The notes under the pieces: model-generated | What the model saw: the letters and a program-made list of their open reading frames with translations, nothing else | Told to the model about the DNA's origin: nothing | Databases searched by the model: none | Shown here: positions 34,188-46,736 of the stretch, in pieces | Layout of the letters: each line of letters starts with the position of its first letter | Position numbering within the stretch: the first letter of the stretch is position 1 | Program-made: the position numbers and the translations under genes | From: Ailurus styani | Taxonomy: Eukaryota > Chordata > Mammalia > Carnivora > Ailuridae | Assembly (NCBI GenBank): GCA_002007465.1 | Contig: LNAC01000109.1 | Location: 2,169,128 to 2,233,127, forward strand | Direction: 5' to 3' | Length of the DNA: 64,000 nt

Positions 34188-36960
34188 AAAATAATAATAA
34201 TAAAGCTGCTTCAAAAACAACAGCAATTAGCACTTCCCCAGTGCCTGTCGCAGGGGGCTGAGATAGCACGGGGCTGGGGTGACGGGTGCGGGACCGCAGC
34301 AAGGCAGTGGAAATTCGGGGTGCCTCTCTACACCCCGCCCACAACCCCCTGTCCCCAGTGCGCTGGGATGCCCAGCAAGGAGACAGAGCCCCTTGGCAGT
34401 GGCGCTGCATTCCCGCGGAGTGCTGGCTGTCCATCTCCCTGCCCGGGTGGGGCCAGCCCCGGGTCTGCCGCCGCCCTCCGGGAGTCGCCCCCGTGTGTTT
34501 GCTTGTGCGAACTACAGCCTCCGTAGGGGCACAGCGCCCAAGGGCCCAAGGAGCAGAGTTTGGAAAATCTGCTCCCGCGCTCTGGCGGGTGAGGGGAAGA
34601 GAGGGCTGTGACCGGCAGGGGTGCCTGCGATGGGGCCGCCAAAAGTGCCCCCAATGGGGTTCAGCTAAGGGAGGGCCTTTAGTGCAAATCGTGAGTCATA
34701 GGTGGGGTTTACAGATTTTCCATCATGATGGAAAATAAAAGCTGACCTGGGGCGGCCGGTGGCTGGGCGGGTAGGGGGGGTGGGGGTGGGGTCAGGCTGG
34801 GCAGGCCTGAAGTGGGTGCCCTTGGGTGAGGGCACAGCAAGTGTGGCTGAAGCTCTGAAGCAGAGGGCGGGGAGGGGATCACCCATCACCCAGGGCAGGA
34901 CGGTGAGGTCCATGGAAAGGGGGCAGCCCACACTTGATGGGGTGGCCCCAGGAGCAGGGGAGGGGCCCCAGGGGAAGCTGGTGGCACTACAGCCCTGGCA
35001 CCCTGTCCCGGGTCTATCGGGAGGGGTGGACCTGAGGACTGGGCTTGGGCATGAGGGGAGGACAGCTGTCCCTCCACAGAAGGGCAGGAAGGAGGGGAGG
35101 TAGAGACGCCAGTGCCTGGGGAGAAGGGGAGGAGGGGCAGGAGCTGTCCAGGAGCCCCTGGGGTGATGGCGACTCCAGAGTCACGTCCCCTGCTGTCCCC
35201 TCACCTGGCCAGTCACCCTTTGGGCCATGGCCGGGCCACCAGGGTCTGGCCCACTTGTTCGTGGACTGGAGAGGCAGTCTGGCCAAGGACACGCTGGCCA
35301 CCTCTGAGACCCTGACTTCAGCCCCTGCCCCTTCTCTTGGGACCAGCCCCTCACCAAGCCCCTGCCTTTGATGCGGCCCCCCTGCAGCCTTCCTGGGCCG
35401 CTGGGGAGACAGAGAGCTTAGGGAAGAGACAAAGCACAGAGCAGGAGGTTCGGAGCAGGGAGGGGCTCAGGCCAGTGCCAGGAGGGCTGGGTCACATCCA
35501 GGCAGCGCCCGGGGCACAGCTTCCAGGCAGCCCCCAGGCTTGGTTTCAGCAGGCCTGGCCAAAAAATGGAAGAAGCCCAGGCAGGGCAGGGCCTCTTTAT
35601 GGCTTTTGGTGAAACCTGGCCCTGGGGACAGGGAAGAAGTTTCCCTGAGCAGGTGTGGAGGGAGGAGTGACTCATTCCTCCCTCCCAGGCTTAGTGACAC
35701 TGCAGAGCCTAGGAATTACCCCCAAGCAGCCAACCAGGCCAGTCCAAGAGAAAACAGCCCCAACCCCACCCTGGCCACTCTCACCTCCTACCTCCCACGG
35801 CCACCCACAGGAAAGGACAGATCACACCCGGAACAGTGGATTCCCCAGATGAGAAACACACACCCTCTCCCATAAGCACAAACCCACACAGATACACACA
35901 CACACACACTCCCACACACACCCCAAAGTAAACACCCGCCACCCACAGACACTCCCCGGCACCCGCCCAGAAGCCCATCACCGCTGGGTCACCCCACTGC
36001 ACAGCCACAGGGAGGAAACACCTGCTCAGAGACCCAGCAAGACCTGGGTGCGGGCCCCAGAACCCGTTCTCAGTGGGCCCGTCCAAGAGGCTTCCGAGGG
36101 AAGGAGATGAGGCAGCTAAGGTGGAGGGGATGCCCTGTCGGGGTGGTCACCGCTGAGGAAACAAGACACAGATTGGGTTTTAGACGGCTGGGCCCAGCGC
36201 TTTTTGGCCACGAAAAGCTGAGGTGCCCCACAGCTGCCTTCACTGCCGCCAGCCCCCCTGTCTTAGGCCTAGGCTCCCTACCCTAAACCTTAATATCCCA
36301 GCACAGGTGTCCACAACAAAAGCCAGCAGCAGAATCACTCTCGGAGAATCCCTGGAACCGACAGCACCTGGCCACACCGGCTGTTTCTGTCGGCGCGGCC
36401 CAGCATGGCGTCCAGGGCCAGACCTCCCAGCCTGTGGCCTCTGCTGACGTGTGTGTGGCAACTTCCGGCGTCTGTGAGTCCTTCATATTTTTCCACCTCA
36501 GACAGGCTTCCTTGGGCAGGGCCTGTATCCCCTCAGAAAATTCTCCCCAAAGGCATGGCCATGGCTCTCCAGTCAGACCAGGGCCCCCATGTTGAGGACA
36601 GCTGGAGTGCTAGACATGATTATTTTTACTGAAGGTAACAACAACTGACCATGTTTCCCTTAAGTAAAAAAAAAAAAAAAAAAGAGAGAGAGAGAATTGG
36701 GGAGAGCAGTGATAGCGTGCCTACTGGGATTTCTTGGGGAGTAAAATAAGGGTCACCAAATTCCAAAAAGGCACCAACTGGGACAGCTTGGGGACTAGCA
36801 TAGTCTATCATATACATATATATTATATAAAATGTAGAAATATTCATATATAGTCAACATATAAATTCTAATATATTCTAGAAATAAGTTAAACTAGATA
36901 TATATAATTATATAAACTAGAAATAAATATTAATATATAACTAGAAATACAGTAAATAAT
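34188..36960. other. Intergenic, GC-rich then AT-rich
   Basis: 34.22-34.63 kb is CpG-rich. 34.7-36.6 kb is unique. CA-rich sequence lies at 35875-35935. An A19 run followed by AG repeats sits at 36668-36694. 36785-36960 is a TATA-rich low-complexity stretch. No exon supported. Confidence 0.55.
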
Positions 36961-37106
36961 TAAAATTAAGTTCATCTGAATGAAAAGAACTATTATAAAA
37001 CTTTTAGAAGAAAATAGAGGAGAGTATCTCTTTCTTGGAGCTGGGGACATTTCTTAAATAAGATTCAAAAGGTATGAAAAAAATTGATAAACTTGGATGC
37101 TTGATA

Positions 37107-37207
37107 AGGGTGACCAGCTGGCTCGGTCAGTAGAACATGAGACTCTTGATCTCAAGGTTGTGTGTTGAGCCCCACATCAGGTGTAGAGATTACTTAAGAA
37201 CAAAATC
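37107..37207 (+). mobile_element. Short old tRNA-type carnivore SINE
   Basis: A tRNA-like head with a GAGACTCTTGATCTCAAGGTTGT body and GATTACTTAAGAACAAAATCT end. This short class lacks the CT-rich body. Confidence 0.8.
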
Positions 37208-37398
37208 TCAGGCACTGGGTGGCTCAGTGGGTTAAGCCTCTGCCTTTGGATCAGGTCATGATCCCAGGGTCCTCGGATCAAGTCCTGCATTGGGCTCTCT
37301 GCTCAGAAGGGAGCCTGCTTCCCCTCTCTCTCTGCCTGCCTCTCTGCCTACTTGTGATATCTCTCTCTGTGTCAAATAAATAAATAAAATCTTTAAAA
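37208..37398 (+). mobile_element. Can-SINE directly after the short SINE
   Basis: Starts TCAGGCACTGGGTGGCTCAG and ends AAATAAATAAATAAAATCTTTAAAAAAA. It inserted at the tail of the preceding element. Confidence 0.9.
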
Positions 37399-38398
37399 AA
37401 ATCTCTACTGGGGCAGCACTGGAGATGGATGGGGTGGGTCTGGCCCTGGGGACAGAGCTACAGGTGCTCAAGACCACTTCGCCCATCTCCCAGCCTCTCT
37501 TACCCCTACCTACAGAAAGAAAAAGAAAACAATAAATAAAATAAAATCTCTAAAAAAAAAAACTTGGCCTGATAAAAGAGCATAAAAAAGGTTATACACC
37601 CACATAGCCAACAAATGGTTAGTAATCAGAATATATAAAGAACTTCTCCAAAATCTATAAGAAAAAGACAACCTAATAGAAAGACAGACCAAGGCTATGA
37701 ATTGGCATCCTACAGAAGATAATTGGAAGGACCAATGAATCTATGAAAGGTGTTCAACCTCACTAGCCATCAGAGAAATGTGAATTAAAATGAGTTACCA
37801 TTTCACATCCACAGAAGAACAAAACTATCAAGTGTTGGCAGGGATGTATAGCAACAGAAACTCTCCGACATGCTGCAGGGAGTGTTGGTACAATTTTAGA
37901 GAATCATTTGGCAATACCTCATAAAGTGAATGGTATATATACTTATGACCCAGCATTTCCACTTCTAGAGAAACTCTCAGGCACATGTACCTGGAAGACA
38001 AGGACACATGTGTAACAGGAAAGCAATTGTAAACAAGCCAAATGCTCATCAAAAGAGAAATGAAATATGAGTTGTGACCTAGTTGCATGATGGAATACTA
38101 TACAGCAGTGAAAAGGGAAACAATTACTGACACACCCAACAACATGCATGGACCTCATACTGAGTTAAAGAAGCTAGAAACAGATGAGTACACGCTGATT
38201 ACATTTATATAATATCAAAACAAGCACAAGTAATCAATGTTGAAAGAGGTGGCTATCTCTGGGGAGACAGAAAGAGAAGGGACACCAGGAAACCTGGGAT
38301 TATGGAAACGCTCTCTACCTTGATCTGGGTGGTGGTCACCTAGTACATACAAATGTAAAGATTTCATCAAGCTATACTTCTAAGAATTGTGTATTTTA

Positions 38399-38503
38399 GG
38401 GGCACCTGCCTGGATCAGTCAGTGGAACATGCAAATCTTGATCTTGGGGTTGTGAGTTCAAGCCCCACATAGGGTATAGAGATTACTTAAAAATAAAATC
38501 TTT
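38399..38503 (+). mobile_element. Short old tRNA-type carnivore SINE
   Basis: GGGGCACCTGCCTGGATCAG head, CTTGGGGTTGTGAGTTCAAG box B region and GATTACTTAAAAATAAAATC end, between two L1 pieces. Confidence 0.82.
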
Positions 38504-39250
38504 GGGTGGGGGCGTTAGATTTGTGCATATTAAGGGCCTTACTGAATGTATTTTAGGCCTAAAAAAAAAGAAAGAAAGAAACTGCATGGCAAAAGACTCC
38601 ATAAAAATGGAAGTCATAAGGAACGGTCTGGGAGAAGATATTTGCAACAAATGATTAGTTTTCAGAATATATAAATTAAATAACTTGATAAGAAAAGGAT
38701 AAACATTCCGATAGGAAACAAAGCAAACTCCATCAATAAGCAGCCCACAGAAGAGAACACTGAAATGAATGATAAATGGGAAGATGTTCAGTGTCACTAA
38801 TAACCAACAAAATGCACATAAAATAATGAGATGCCACTTGACACAGAATGACCAAATAAATAAATAAATAAAGTCTGACTCCATGAAGTATTGCAGGGAT
38901 GTGTAGCAACAGGAACTCTCCAACATGCTAGGGGGAGTGCCAACTAGCACAATTTTATAGAACCATTGGGCAGTATCCAGTAAGGTGGAAGGTGCATATA
39001 CCCTATGATCCAGCAATTCGCTTCCAAAGAAACTCACCGTGCATTCCGAAGAAATGCACCTGAGGCATTTATATAGATGTGTGTCACATCTTATTTGTAA
39101 TAGCAAAACAGTTGGAAACAAACCAAATACTTGTGGAGAGAAGAGATGTAAACTGTGGTATATGCACACAGTAGAATGCTACATAGAAGTTACAATGAAT
39201 GAACTAGAACTTCTTGCATAAATGTGGATCAATTTTGAAAACACAAGGTC

Positions 39251-39456
39251 TGGGGCACCTGGGTGACTCAGTCAGTTAATCGTCTGCCTTCAGTTTGGGT
39301 CATGACCCCGGGGGTCCTGGATCAAGCCCCGCATCAGGCTCCCTGCTCAGCAGGAAGCCAGCTTCTCCCTCTCCCACTCCCCCCCCCTTGTGTTCCCTCT
39401 CTCGCTATGTCTCTCTCTGTCAAAGAAATAAATAAAATCTTAAAAAAAAAAAGAAA
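39251..39456 (+). mobile_element. Can-SINE
   Basis: Full copy with a 14-base near-perfect duplication (GAAAACACAAGGTC vs GAAAACATAAGGTC) at 39237-39250 and 39457-39470. Confidence 0.94.
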
Positions 39457-39532
39457 GAAAACATAAGGTCAATGAAAAAAAAAACAAACTGGAGAAAGAT
39501 ATGTGCAATCTAAGACCATCTATATAAAACTT

Positions 39533-39640
39533 TTTTAAGATTTTATTTATTTCTTTGAGAGAGAGTGAAAGAGAGCAGGAGATGGGGGAAGGTCAGAGGG
39601 AGAAGCAAACCCCTTGCTGTGCAAGAAGCCTGATGCAGGG
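39533..39640 (-). mobile_element. Can-SINE, 5' truncated
   Basis: TTTTTTAAGATTTTATTTATTTC tail and GA-rich body run to AAGCCTGATGCAGGG, where the tRNA head is missing. Confidence 0.8.
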
Positions 39641-40496
39641 CTGTTTGAAACATCTCATAACTTCAAAAATACGTTTGAAGGGCAAGAGGACAACTTGACA
39701 GTGGAGCAGCAAGATGGTGGGTGGGCTGCCATCTTGGTTTCTGCAGTAGATCCCAGGCTGTGCCATCTCTCCTTCCCTCCATGGCTCAGCTTTGGAGGCT
39801 GGGCCAGCACTCTTCTCCCATGGAGATGGCTTGGACTTCATTCTTGGGCCTCCTAGCCTTCGGTGGTCCTGGAGGCAGGCTTCTTTGAACGTTAATCAGT
39901 GGTGACAGCAGAAGGCAGATGCTCAGGAGGGTCCCTGAGCTCTTATAGGTACTGCCCCTGCTCCCCACTTGTAACCATTACTTGATATACCTTCTATGGC
40001 CAGAGTCAATCACCCAATCCATTGTAGAGATTCCCTTTGGTCTGTTCTTATAGGGACACAAGGAACCACAAATGGCCAGGAGGCCCCCCACCTTTCCAGT
40101 GTAGTGGGCCTGTGATCATGCACTCCCCCTCTGAGAGCATTCCTCCTTTGGCAGGGTTCAGAAAATATAACTGTTAAGAGTGGACTATAAGGTGTTCCTC
40201 AGGGTGATGCCACCCCCATTTTTGCCCCTCAGTTCCTGGATCTACATATATATCCAAGATCCTAGAGACCTAATCCAGGCCAGGCTTGGTGTCTGACCTC
40301 AAAGCATGACCTAGAAGCATGCAGGAACTCCCTACCCCACCCTTGACTTTTGAAACATGTCAAACATATGGAGATATGTGGCCTGCTGCAACAGATGATA
40401 ACCTCCTTTCCCCTCCACTTTTCCCACCTCACACCCCACAACTGATCCTAAGCAGATCTAGAAGCTTCCCCCAAAACCTCTTTTCCACCGCCAGTC
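39641..40496. other. Unclassified intergenic
   Basis: Moderately AT-rich DNA. No gene and no repeat that I can name. Confidence 0.4.
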
Positions 40497-40513
40497 TAAA
40501 GAGCTCTGTTCCT

Positions 40514-40714
40514 GGGCGCCTGGGTGGCTCAGTGGGTTAAAGCCTCTGCCTTCTGCTCAGGTCATGATCTCAGGGTCCTGGGATCGAGGCCCGCATCAGG
40601 CTCCTTGCTCAGCAGGGAGCCTGCTTCCTCCTCTCTCTGCCTGCCTCTGCCTACTTGTGATCTCTCTCTCTCTGTCAAATAAATAAATAAAATCTTTTAA
40701 AAAAAATAAAAAAA
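40514..40714 (+). mobile_element. Can-SINE, recent
   Basis: Full copy with a perfect 17-base duplication at 40497-40513 and 40715-40731. Confidence 0.96.
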
Positions 40715-40731
40715 TAAAGAGCTCTGTTCCT

Positions 40732-41999
40732 GTCCTGCCCATCTCAACACTGTGTGTATATCCATAGTATCTTTTCCCCCAGCAAGTGATTCTTCCTCCT
40801 TCCGATTGATGAGATGGGAGAGCAAATCCCATCTCAGTTAATGAATCCTCTTTAGCAGAGAACAGAGGAGGGAAGTCCGGGAATGCACCTGTGATCTGCC
40901 CACAGGAGAAACAGCACAAGGTGTAAAAACATCTGCCAGATGGCAGTCCCATTTCCCAGGCTCCCATCTCCTGGGCGGAGCCACTGCTGTCTTCAAAAGG
41001 CCGTTTCATCATCCTGCAGGGCCAGATGCTTCTGGATGGTGTGGTCTGTGATAAGAGCAGGGCTCTGAGGACATTACCCACACTTCTTTGGCTGTAAAGC
41101 TGCTTCTAGATCAGAAGCAATATGGTGGGATTCACCAGAACAGTGGATGAGGCATTATAAAGTTCATGAAGGGTGTCAGTGGCAGAAGCATGATACACCA
41201 GCATACCTGATACAAATCCCAAGTAAGCGTCTACAGGCATATGGACCAATTGCTGACATCCTCCCAACAGGAGTCTGGGGAGAAGGGTTTGGCTTAGGCC
41301 AGCTGGTCCCTAAGGTCCCTAAGGAAGCCCTGTATGGCCTCTCTCCCTGCCATGGCAGCCTCTGCGGTCACAAGCCCAGCAAACAGGCACTGGGCTGGCT
41401 GGGGGAGAAGGGTACCTGGCACCCAACAGGGCTGTTCCTCAGCCCACAAAGTAATTTGAGCCCCTTCAGCAACAGGACTGTCCTTTGGGTTGGAGCTCAG
41501 AGTCAGGGCACCAGTGCCCCCAGGACGGTACTGATAGGGAAGTATGGCCTCTGTCAGCAAAAAGGCAAGAAACGCTAAGGGTTGAGTAACCTCTGATAGA
41601 GCCCTATCTTAAGTCAACTTCTCTCTCCTTGGGCCTCAAAAGCTGCTTTGTTTAACTTTGTGCTGCTTGGATAAAGATATGATAAGGTCCCCAAGGCTTA
41701 CATAAACTTAGAATGCAGCAGAGTCTATCATCCTCTATTCCCTATGAGGGAGGCTTCCCAAGGTGAGGACACCAGACCCTGCAGGAGCTGAGGACTGAGG
41801 TCTCATGTCCCTCCTCTCTCCTGCAGTGCCCTCGGCCCCCAGCCTATCCCCACTGAGTTTCCCTTGGGTTTCTCTCTCCCTTGTTCTCATTTTGGTTGCC
41901 AGTAAGGAATCTAGGTCCAAAATGTAGAACTGTAAAAACTAAGCCAGGGGTCTCAAACTCAAGAGGTTACAGGGGATGTACAGGTAATGAAAATGCATA
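40732..41999. other. Unclassified, possibly an old retroelement
   Basis: No gene call. 40990-41580 has stretches that translate with few stops and an ERV-like feel, but there is no diagnostic motif. Confidence 0.3.
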
Positions 42000-43056
42000 C
42001 TCAGAGCTAGGTGTAAGACAATAGGTGAGGGACTTCCACTTCTTAGAAAATGGAGTAGATGTACTTTTCCCTGTTCCTTCTGCCAAGAACAACTAAAGGC
42101 CCTGGACTTTATAGATAAAACAAACATGAGAAGATTGAAAGGTGGAGAGAAAGCAGACCAGCTAGGGACCTCTAGACCCAAGGACATGCTATGCCCTCAT
42201 TGTCACCATCCTGCTAGCCAGCTTTGGGCTCCTTGTGACACATGGTGAGTGCTCTGGGTTTTCTTCTTCCTTCCTGTATCCCAGACGGGGAAATGAGGAA
42301 GCAGGCAACTGGGAGACACCAATGGGCACAGACAAAGACAGCCCCAAATAAAGTTCTAGTCCAAGGACCAGCAAAGGGGCACCCTAGAAAGATAGACATT
42401 TTTGACAATAACCACCTGTACTCACCATCTGTGTAACCAGAGCCTAGACTTCTAACCTCCAAAGGCTGTACGAAAGCAAGCAACATCCCCACCAAAGTGG
42501 CGTGACACCTTCAGTGTCAGGGGAGACCACATGGGGAAATTAGCGGTCCACACTCACCGGGGAGTGCCAAGACACCACACATGCTCTCCCACCAGCTTGC
42601 ATCAGAGGAGGTCGCCCCCATCATGCCGTTGGTGGAAACTACCTGAAGAGCCAGAACTCCCATCTCTGTCCAGAAGTAAAGAGGAACCACCCTCCTCCCT
42701 GCCAATCAAGGCCAAATGGGGGCCTTGGAACATCTACTTTAGCCTGGCAATATGAGGAAGCCCCTCGTCCTTCTCCTGTAGTGTCAAAATAAAACAATTA
42801 AAACAGAAGGTTTATGTAAGATCCAGACTCTCAGAACATAATACAAAAATGCACAGGATTCAACTGAAAATCATGCATCCTACGAAGAAACAGGAAGATC
42901 TCAAACTGAATGAAAAAGACAATCAAGAGCTGTCAACACTGAGGTGACAGAGATGCCGAAATTCCCTGACAAAAATCATCTGAAACCAACCGTGGTAAAA
43001 ATAATTACATGAGCAATTACAAATGCACTTAAAACAAATGTAAAAGAAAACTTCAG

Positions 43057-43240
43057 GGGTGCCTGGGTGGCTCAGTCTGTTGGGCAACTGCCTTTGTCTT
43101 GGATCATGATCCCAGGGTCCTTGGATCAAGCCCAGCCTCAGGATCCCTGCTCAGTGGGAAGCCTGCTTCTCCCTGTCTGCTTCTCCTCCTGCTTGTGCTT
43201 TTTCTCTCTCAAATGAATAAATAAAATCTTTCAAAAAAGA
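43057..43240 (+). mobile_element. Can-SINE inside the L1 ORF1 region
   Basis: Full copy with a perfect 15-base duplication AAAAGAAAACTTCAG at 43042-43056 and 43241-43255. Confidence 0.95.
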
Positions 43241-44386
43241 AAAAGAAAACTTCAGCAAAGAAATATAAGTTATAAAAAAGAAACAAATGGAAAGTTTAAG
43301 AACTGAAAAATATGATAACTGAAATAAAAACTCGGTGGGTGGGCTCAAGAGCAGAAGGGAAAGGACAGAAGAAAGAATCCATGAGCTGGAAGATAGAATA
43401 GAAAGTACCCAGTCTGAACAACAAGGAAAAAAAAAAAGACTGGAAGTAAAATGAACAGAGCCTCGGGTATCTGTGGGACTAATAACAAAAGATCTAATAA
43501 CATTTGTGTCATCAGAGTCCCAGAAGGATAAGGAGAAGAAGGAAGAGCTGGAAAAGTACTTGAAGAAATAATGGCTGAAAATTCCCCCAATTTGGCAAGA
43601 GACATACACTTACAGATTCAAGGAAAGCAAGTCTCAAACAGGAAAAACCACCCAAAAAATATACACAAAGAGATATAATCAGTAACTTCAGGAAACAAAA
43701 GACAGAGGGAAAAATTCTTAAAAGCAGCCAGAGAAAAGCAACACCTTACAATTAAGGGAAGACAACTAGAATAACAGCAAATTTTTCATCAGGAAACCAT
43801 CGAGGCCATAAGTCAAGGCAAATTCTTTTTAATGCACTAAACTAAGTGAAAATGAAAATACAACATATCAAAATCATAGGACTTATAAAGCAGTGCTGAG
43901 AGGGAAATTGACAGCATTAAAGGCATGTGTTAGAAAGAAGGGAAAGTCCCAAATCAATAACCTAAGCTCCCACATCGAGAATTTAGAAAAAGAAAACCAA
44001 AATAAACCCAAAGTAAATGAAGGAAGGAAATAATGAAGATCTTGAAAATAGAGATCAATGAAACAAAGAGCTGCTTCTTTGAAAGAAAATGATAAAAATG
44101 GCAAACCTCTAGTAAGGCTGACAAAGCAAAAAAAAAAGAGAGAGAGAAGATACAGCTTACCAACAGGAATAAAACAGGAGCTATCATACAGACCCTACGG
44201 ACATCGAGAGGATAATAAGCAAATATTCTGAACAACTACACACATAAATTCAACAATTTAGATGAAGTAGACCAAGTTCTAAAAAAAAAGGGGGGGGACA
44301 CAAACTACAACTTACCCAATATGAAATTGATAATTTGAGTAGTCCTATAAATATTAAATAAATTAAATTTGTTTAATTAAACTCCT

Positions 44387-44586
44387 GGGGCATCTGGGTG
44401 GTTCAGTCAGTTAAGCATCTGACTCTTGATTTCAGCTTAGGTCATGATGTCAAGATAATGAAACCAAGCCCCACATCAGGCACTGCACTCAACACGGAGT
44501 CTGCTTGGGATTCTCTTTCTCCCTTTGCCCCTCCCCTGCTAACGTTCTCTCTAAATAAATCTTTTAAAAATATAAATAAATCAATA
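44387..44586 (+). mobile_element. Can-SINE
   Basis: GGGGCATCTGGGTGGTTCAG head, diverged body and AAATAAATC tail, with duplication AAACTCCT at 44379-44386 and 44587-44594. Confidence 0.9.
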
Positions 44587-44639
44587 AAACTCCTAAAAAA
44601 AGAATTTCCAGGCCCAGTTTTCCCTGGAGAATTCTACTC

Positions 44640-46060
44640 CATTCACTAGGGTTATCCAGAGAAAACAGAGAGAGAGAGAGAAGAAAGAGAGAGAGGGGGA
44701 AATTTTAGGAATAGGCTCACCTAGTTATGGAGACAGAAAAGTCCCACAATCTGTCATCTGCAAGGTGGAGAACAAGGAAAGCAAGCGGCATAATCCAGTC
44801 CAGTTCCAAAGGCCTAAGAACAAGGAATTCTGTTCTATGAAAAAGAAATATATGCAAAACTGAAAATCAACCTCCAAAGGCTGAAGAAGCTGTAGGACTG
44901 AAGAAAAACGTCAAGTACAGCTTGACCAGAAAGGGTTTATTAAGGGGACTTACAGAAGCATGTCTTGGTCTGCCACAAGATGAGTAGACCTCTACAGTCC
45001 CATTCCCCTAAAGACCTGCTTTTCTAAGGGGAAACTCCTATGCTGTTGGTGGGAATGCAAGCTGGAGCAGCCACTCTGGAAAACAGTAAGGAGGTTCCTC
45101 AAAAAGTTGAAAATAGAGCTACCCTATGACCCAACAATTGCACTACTGAGAATTTACCCCAAAAATACAAATGTAGTGATCTGAAGGGGCACGTGCACCC
45201 CAATGTTTATAGCAGTGATGTCCACAATAGCCAAACTATGGAAAGAGCCTAGATGTCCATCAACAGATAAATGGATAAAGAAGATGTGGTGTGTGTATGT
45301 ATATACATACACACACAAACACACACACATACACACACACAATGGAATACTATGCAGCCATCAAAAAATTAAATCTTGCCATTTGCAACAATGTGGATGG
45401 AACTAGAGGGTATTACTCTAAATGAAAGAAGTCAATCAGAGAAAGACAATTATGATATGATCTCACTGATACGAGGAATTTGAGAAATAAGACAGAGGAT
45501 CATATGGGAAAGTATGGAAAAATGAAACAAGATGAAACCAGAGAGGGAGACAAACCATAAGAACTCTTAATTTCAGGAAACAAACTGAGGGCTGCTGGAG
45601 TGGAGGGGGATGGGAGGGATGGGGTGGTTGGGGGATGGACATTGGGGAGGGTATGTGCTATGGTGAGCACCGTGAATTGTGTAAGGCTGATGAATCACAG
45701 ACCTACACCCCTGAAACAAATAATACATTATATGTTAATAAAATTTTTTTTAACTGCTTTTCTAGTCCTAGAGGCTGGGAGTACATGTTGGGGGACCACC
45801 CAAGAAGAGAATGTTTAAGAATCAAGTGTGTCATAGTCATATCTCCAGGCCAGATTACGCACCTTATGCCCCAAGGGTATACTTAAGGGGATGGTTAAAC
45901 AAAAGGAAAGAATGGGCAGTAGGGGAGGGGGAGGTTGCTGGGCTTAAGAAGGTTTCAGGACACAGAAGGATTATCATGGCAGATTTGGTTTCAGGTGACA
46001 GGGTGATCAGCACAGCAGATTTAAACATTTTGTTTAATATTACCCTGATACCCCTGATAC
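44640..46060. mobile_element. Unclassified repeat interrupting the L1
   Basis: 44640-45026 (GGTTATCCAGAGAAAACAG, AATAGGCTCACCTAG, then CAGAAAGGGTTTATTAAGG) and 45754-46060 are not L1 and appear to be one inserted element, or two, broken by a young L1. I cannot assign the family. Confidence 0.4.
45027..45753 (+). mobile_element. Young carnivore L1, 5' truncated 3' end
   Basis: ACTCCTATGCTGTTGGTGGG through ATGGAATACTATGCAGCC to the 3' UTR (GGGGATGGACATTGGGGAGG, CACCCCTGAAACAAATAATACA) and poly-A. An 11-base duplication CTGCTTTTCTA flanks it at 45016-45026 and 45754-45764. A CA/TA microsatellite sits at about 45288-45340. Confidence 0.93.
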
Positions 46061-46736
46061 CAAACCCAGACAATTACAATACAAAAATCAAAAACTTCAC
46101 TAAAGCTCATGAATACAGACTCAGAAATCATCAACAAAAATATTAGCTAATAGAATTCAGAATACATAAGAAGAATTATACACCATGACAAGTGGAGTTT
46201 ATTCCAGGCATGCACAACTGGCTCAGTATCCAAAAATCAATCAATATAATCCATCACATGAACAAGCTAAAGAAGAAAACACATCATCATTTCAACTGAT
46301 GCAGAAAAAACATCTGACAAAATTCAACACTCATTCATGATTTAAAAAAAAAAAACAACTCTCTGAAAAATAGGAATAGAAGGGAACTTCCTCAATTGTT
46401 TAAGAGTATCTTCAAAAAAACTTACAGCTAACATTCTACTCGATGGTGAAAGACTGGATGCTTCCACCACAAGATCAAGGACGAAGCAAGAATGGCCGTG
46501 CTCACTACCCTTATTCAGCTAGTGATCAAAGTTGTAGCCAAAAGTAGAAAGGCAAAACAAAAGAAATGCAAGGTGTACAGATCAGAAAGGAAAGAATAAA
46601 TCTATCTCTGTTTGCAGATGACATGATTGCCTATGTAGAAAATCCCAAGAAATCTACAAAAACATTCCTAGAATAAGCAAGTTGACGGTCTCGGGAAACA
46701 AGATAAATATATAGAAATAAAACTTTTGGTGTTTGT

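Larger units (their letters stand above)
36960..39250 (+). mobile_element. Two L1 ORF2/3' fragments with SINE insertions
   Basis: 36960-37105 and 37561-38398 are parts of one L1 ORF2 end (TTTTAGAAGAAAATAGAGGAG, AACTTCTCCAAAATCTATAAG, CCATTTCACATCCACAGAAG, ACATACAAATGTAAAGATTTC). 38560-39250 repeats the same L1 region (ATATTTGCAACAAATG to AATGAACTAGAACTTC). Both run on the plus strand and are heavily mutated. Confidence 0.75.

Noticed and set aside
38483..39169. 228-codon minus-strand frame
   Set aside because: Antisense of a plus-strand L1 fragment.
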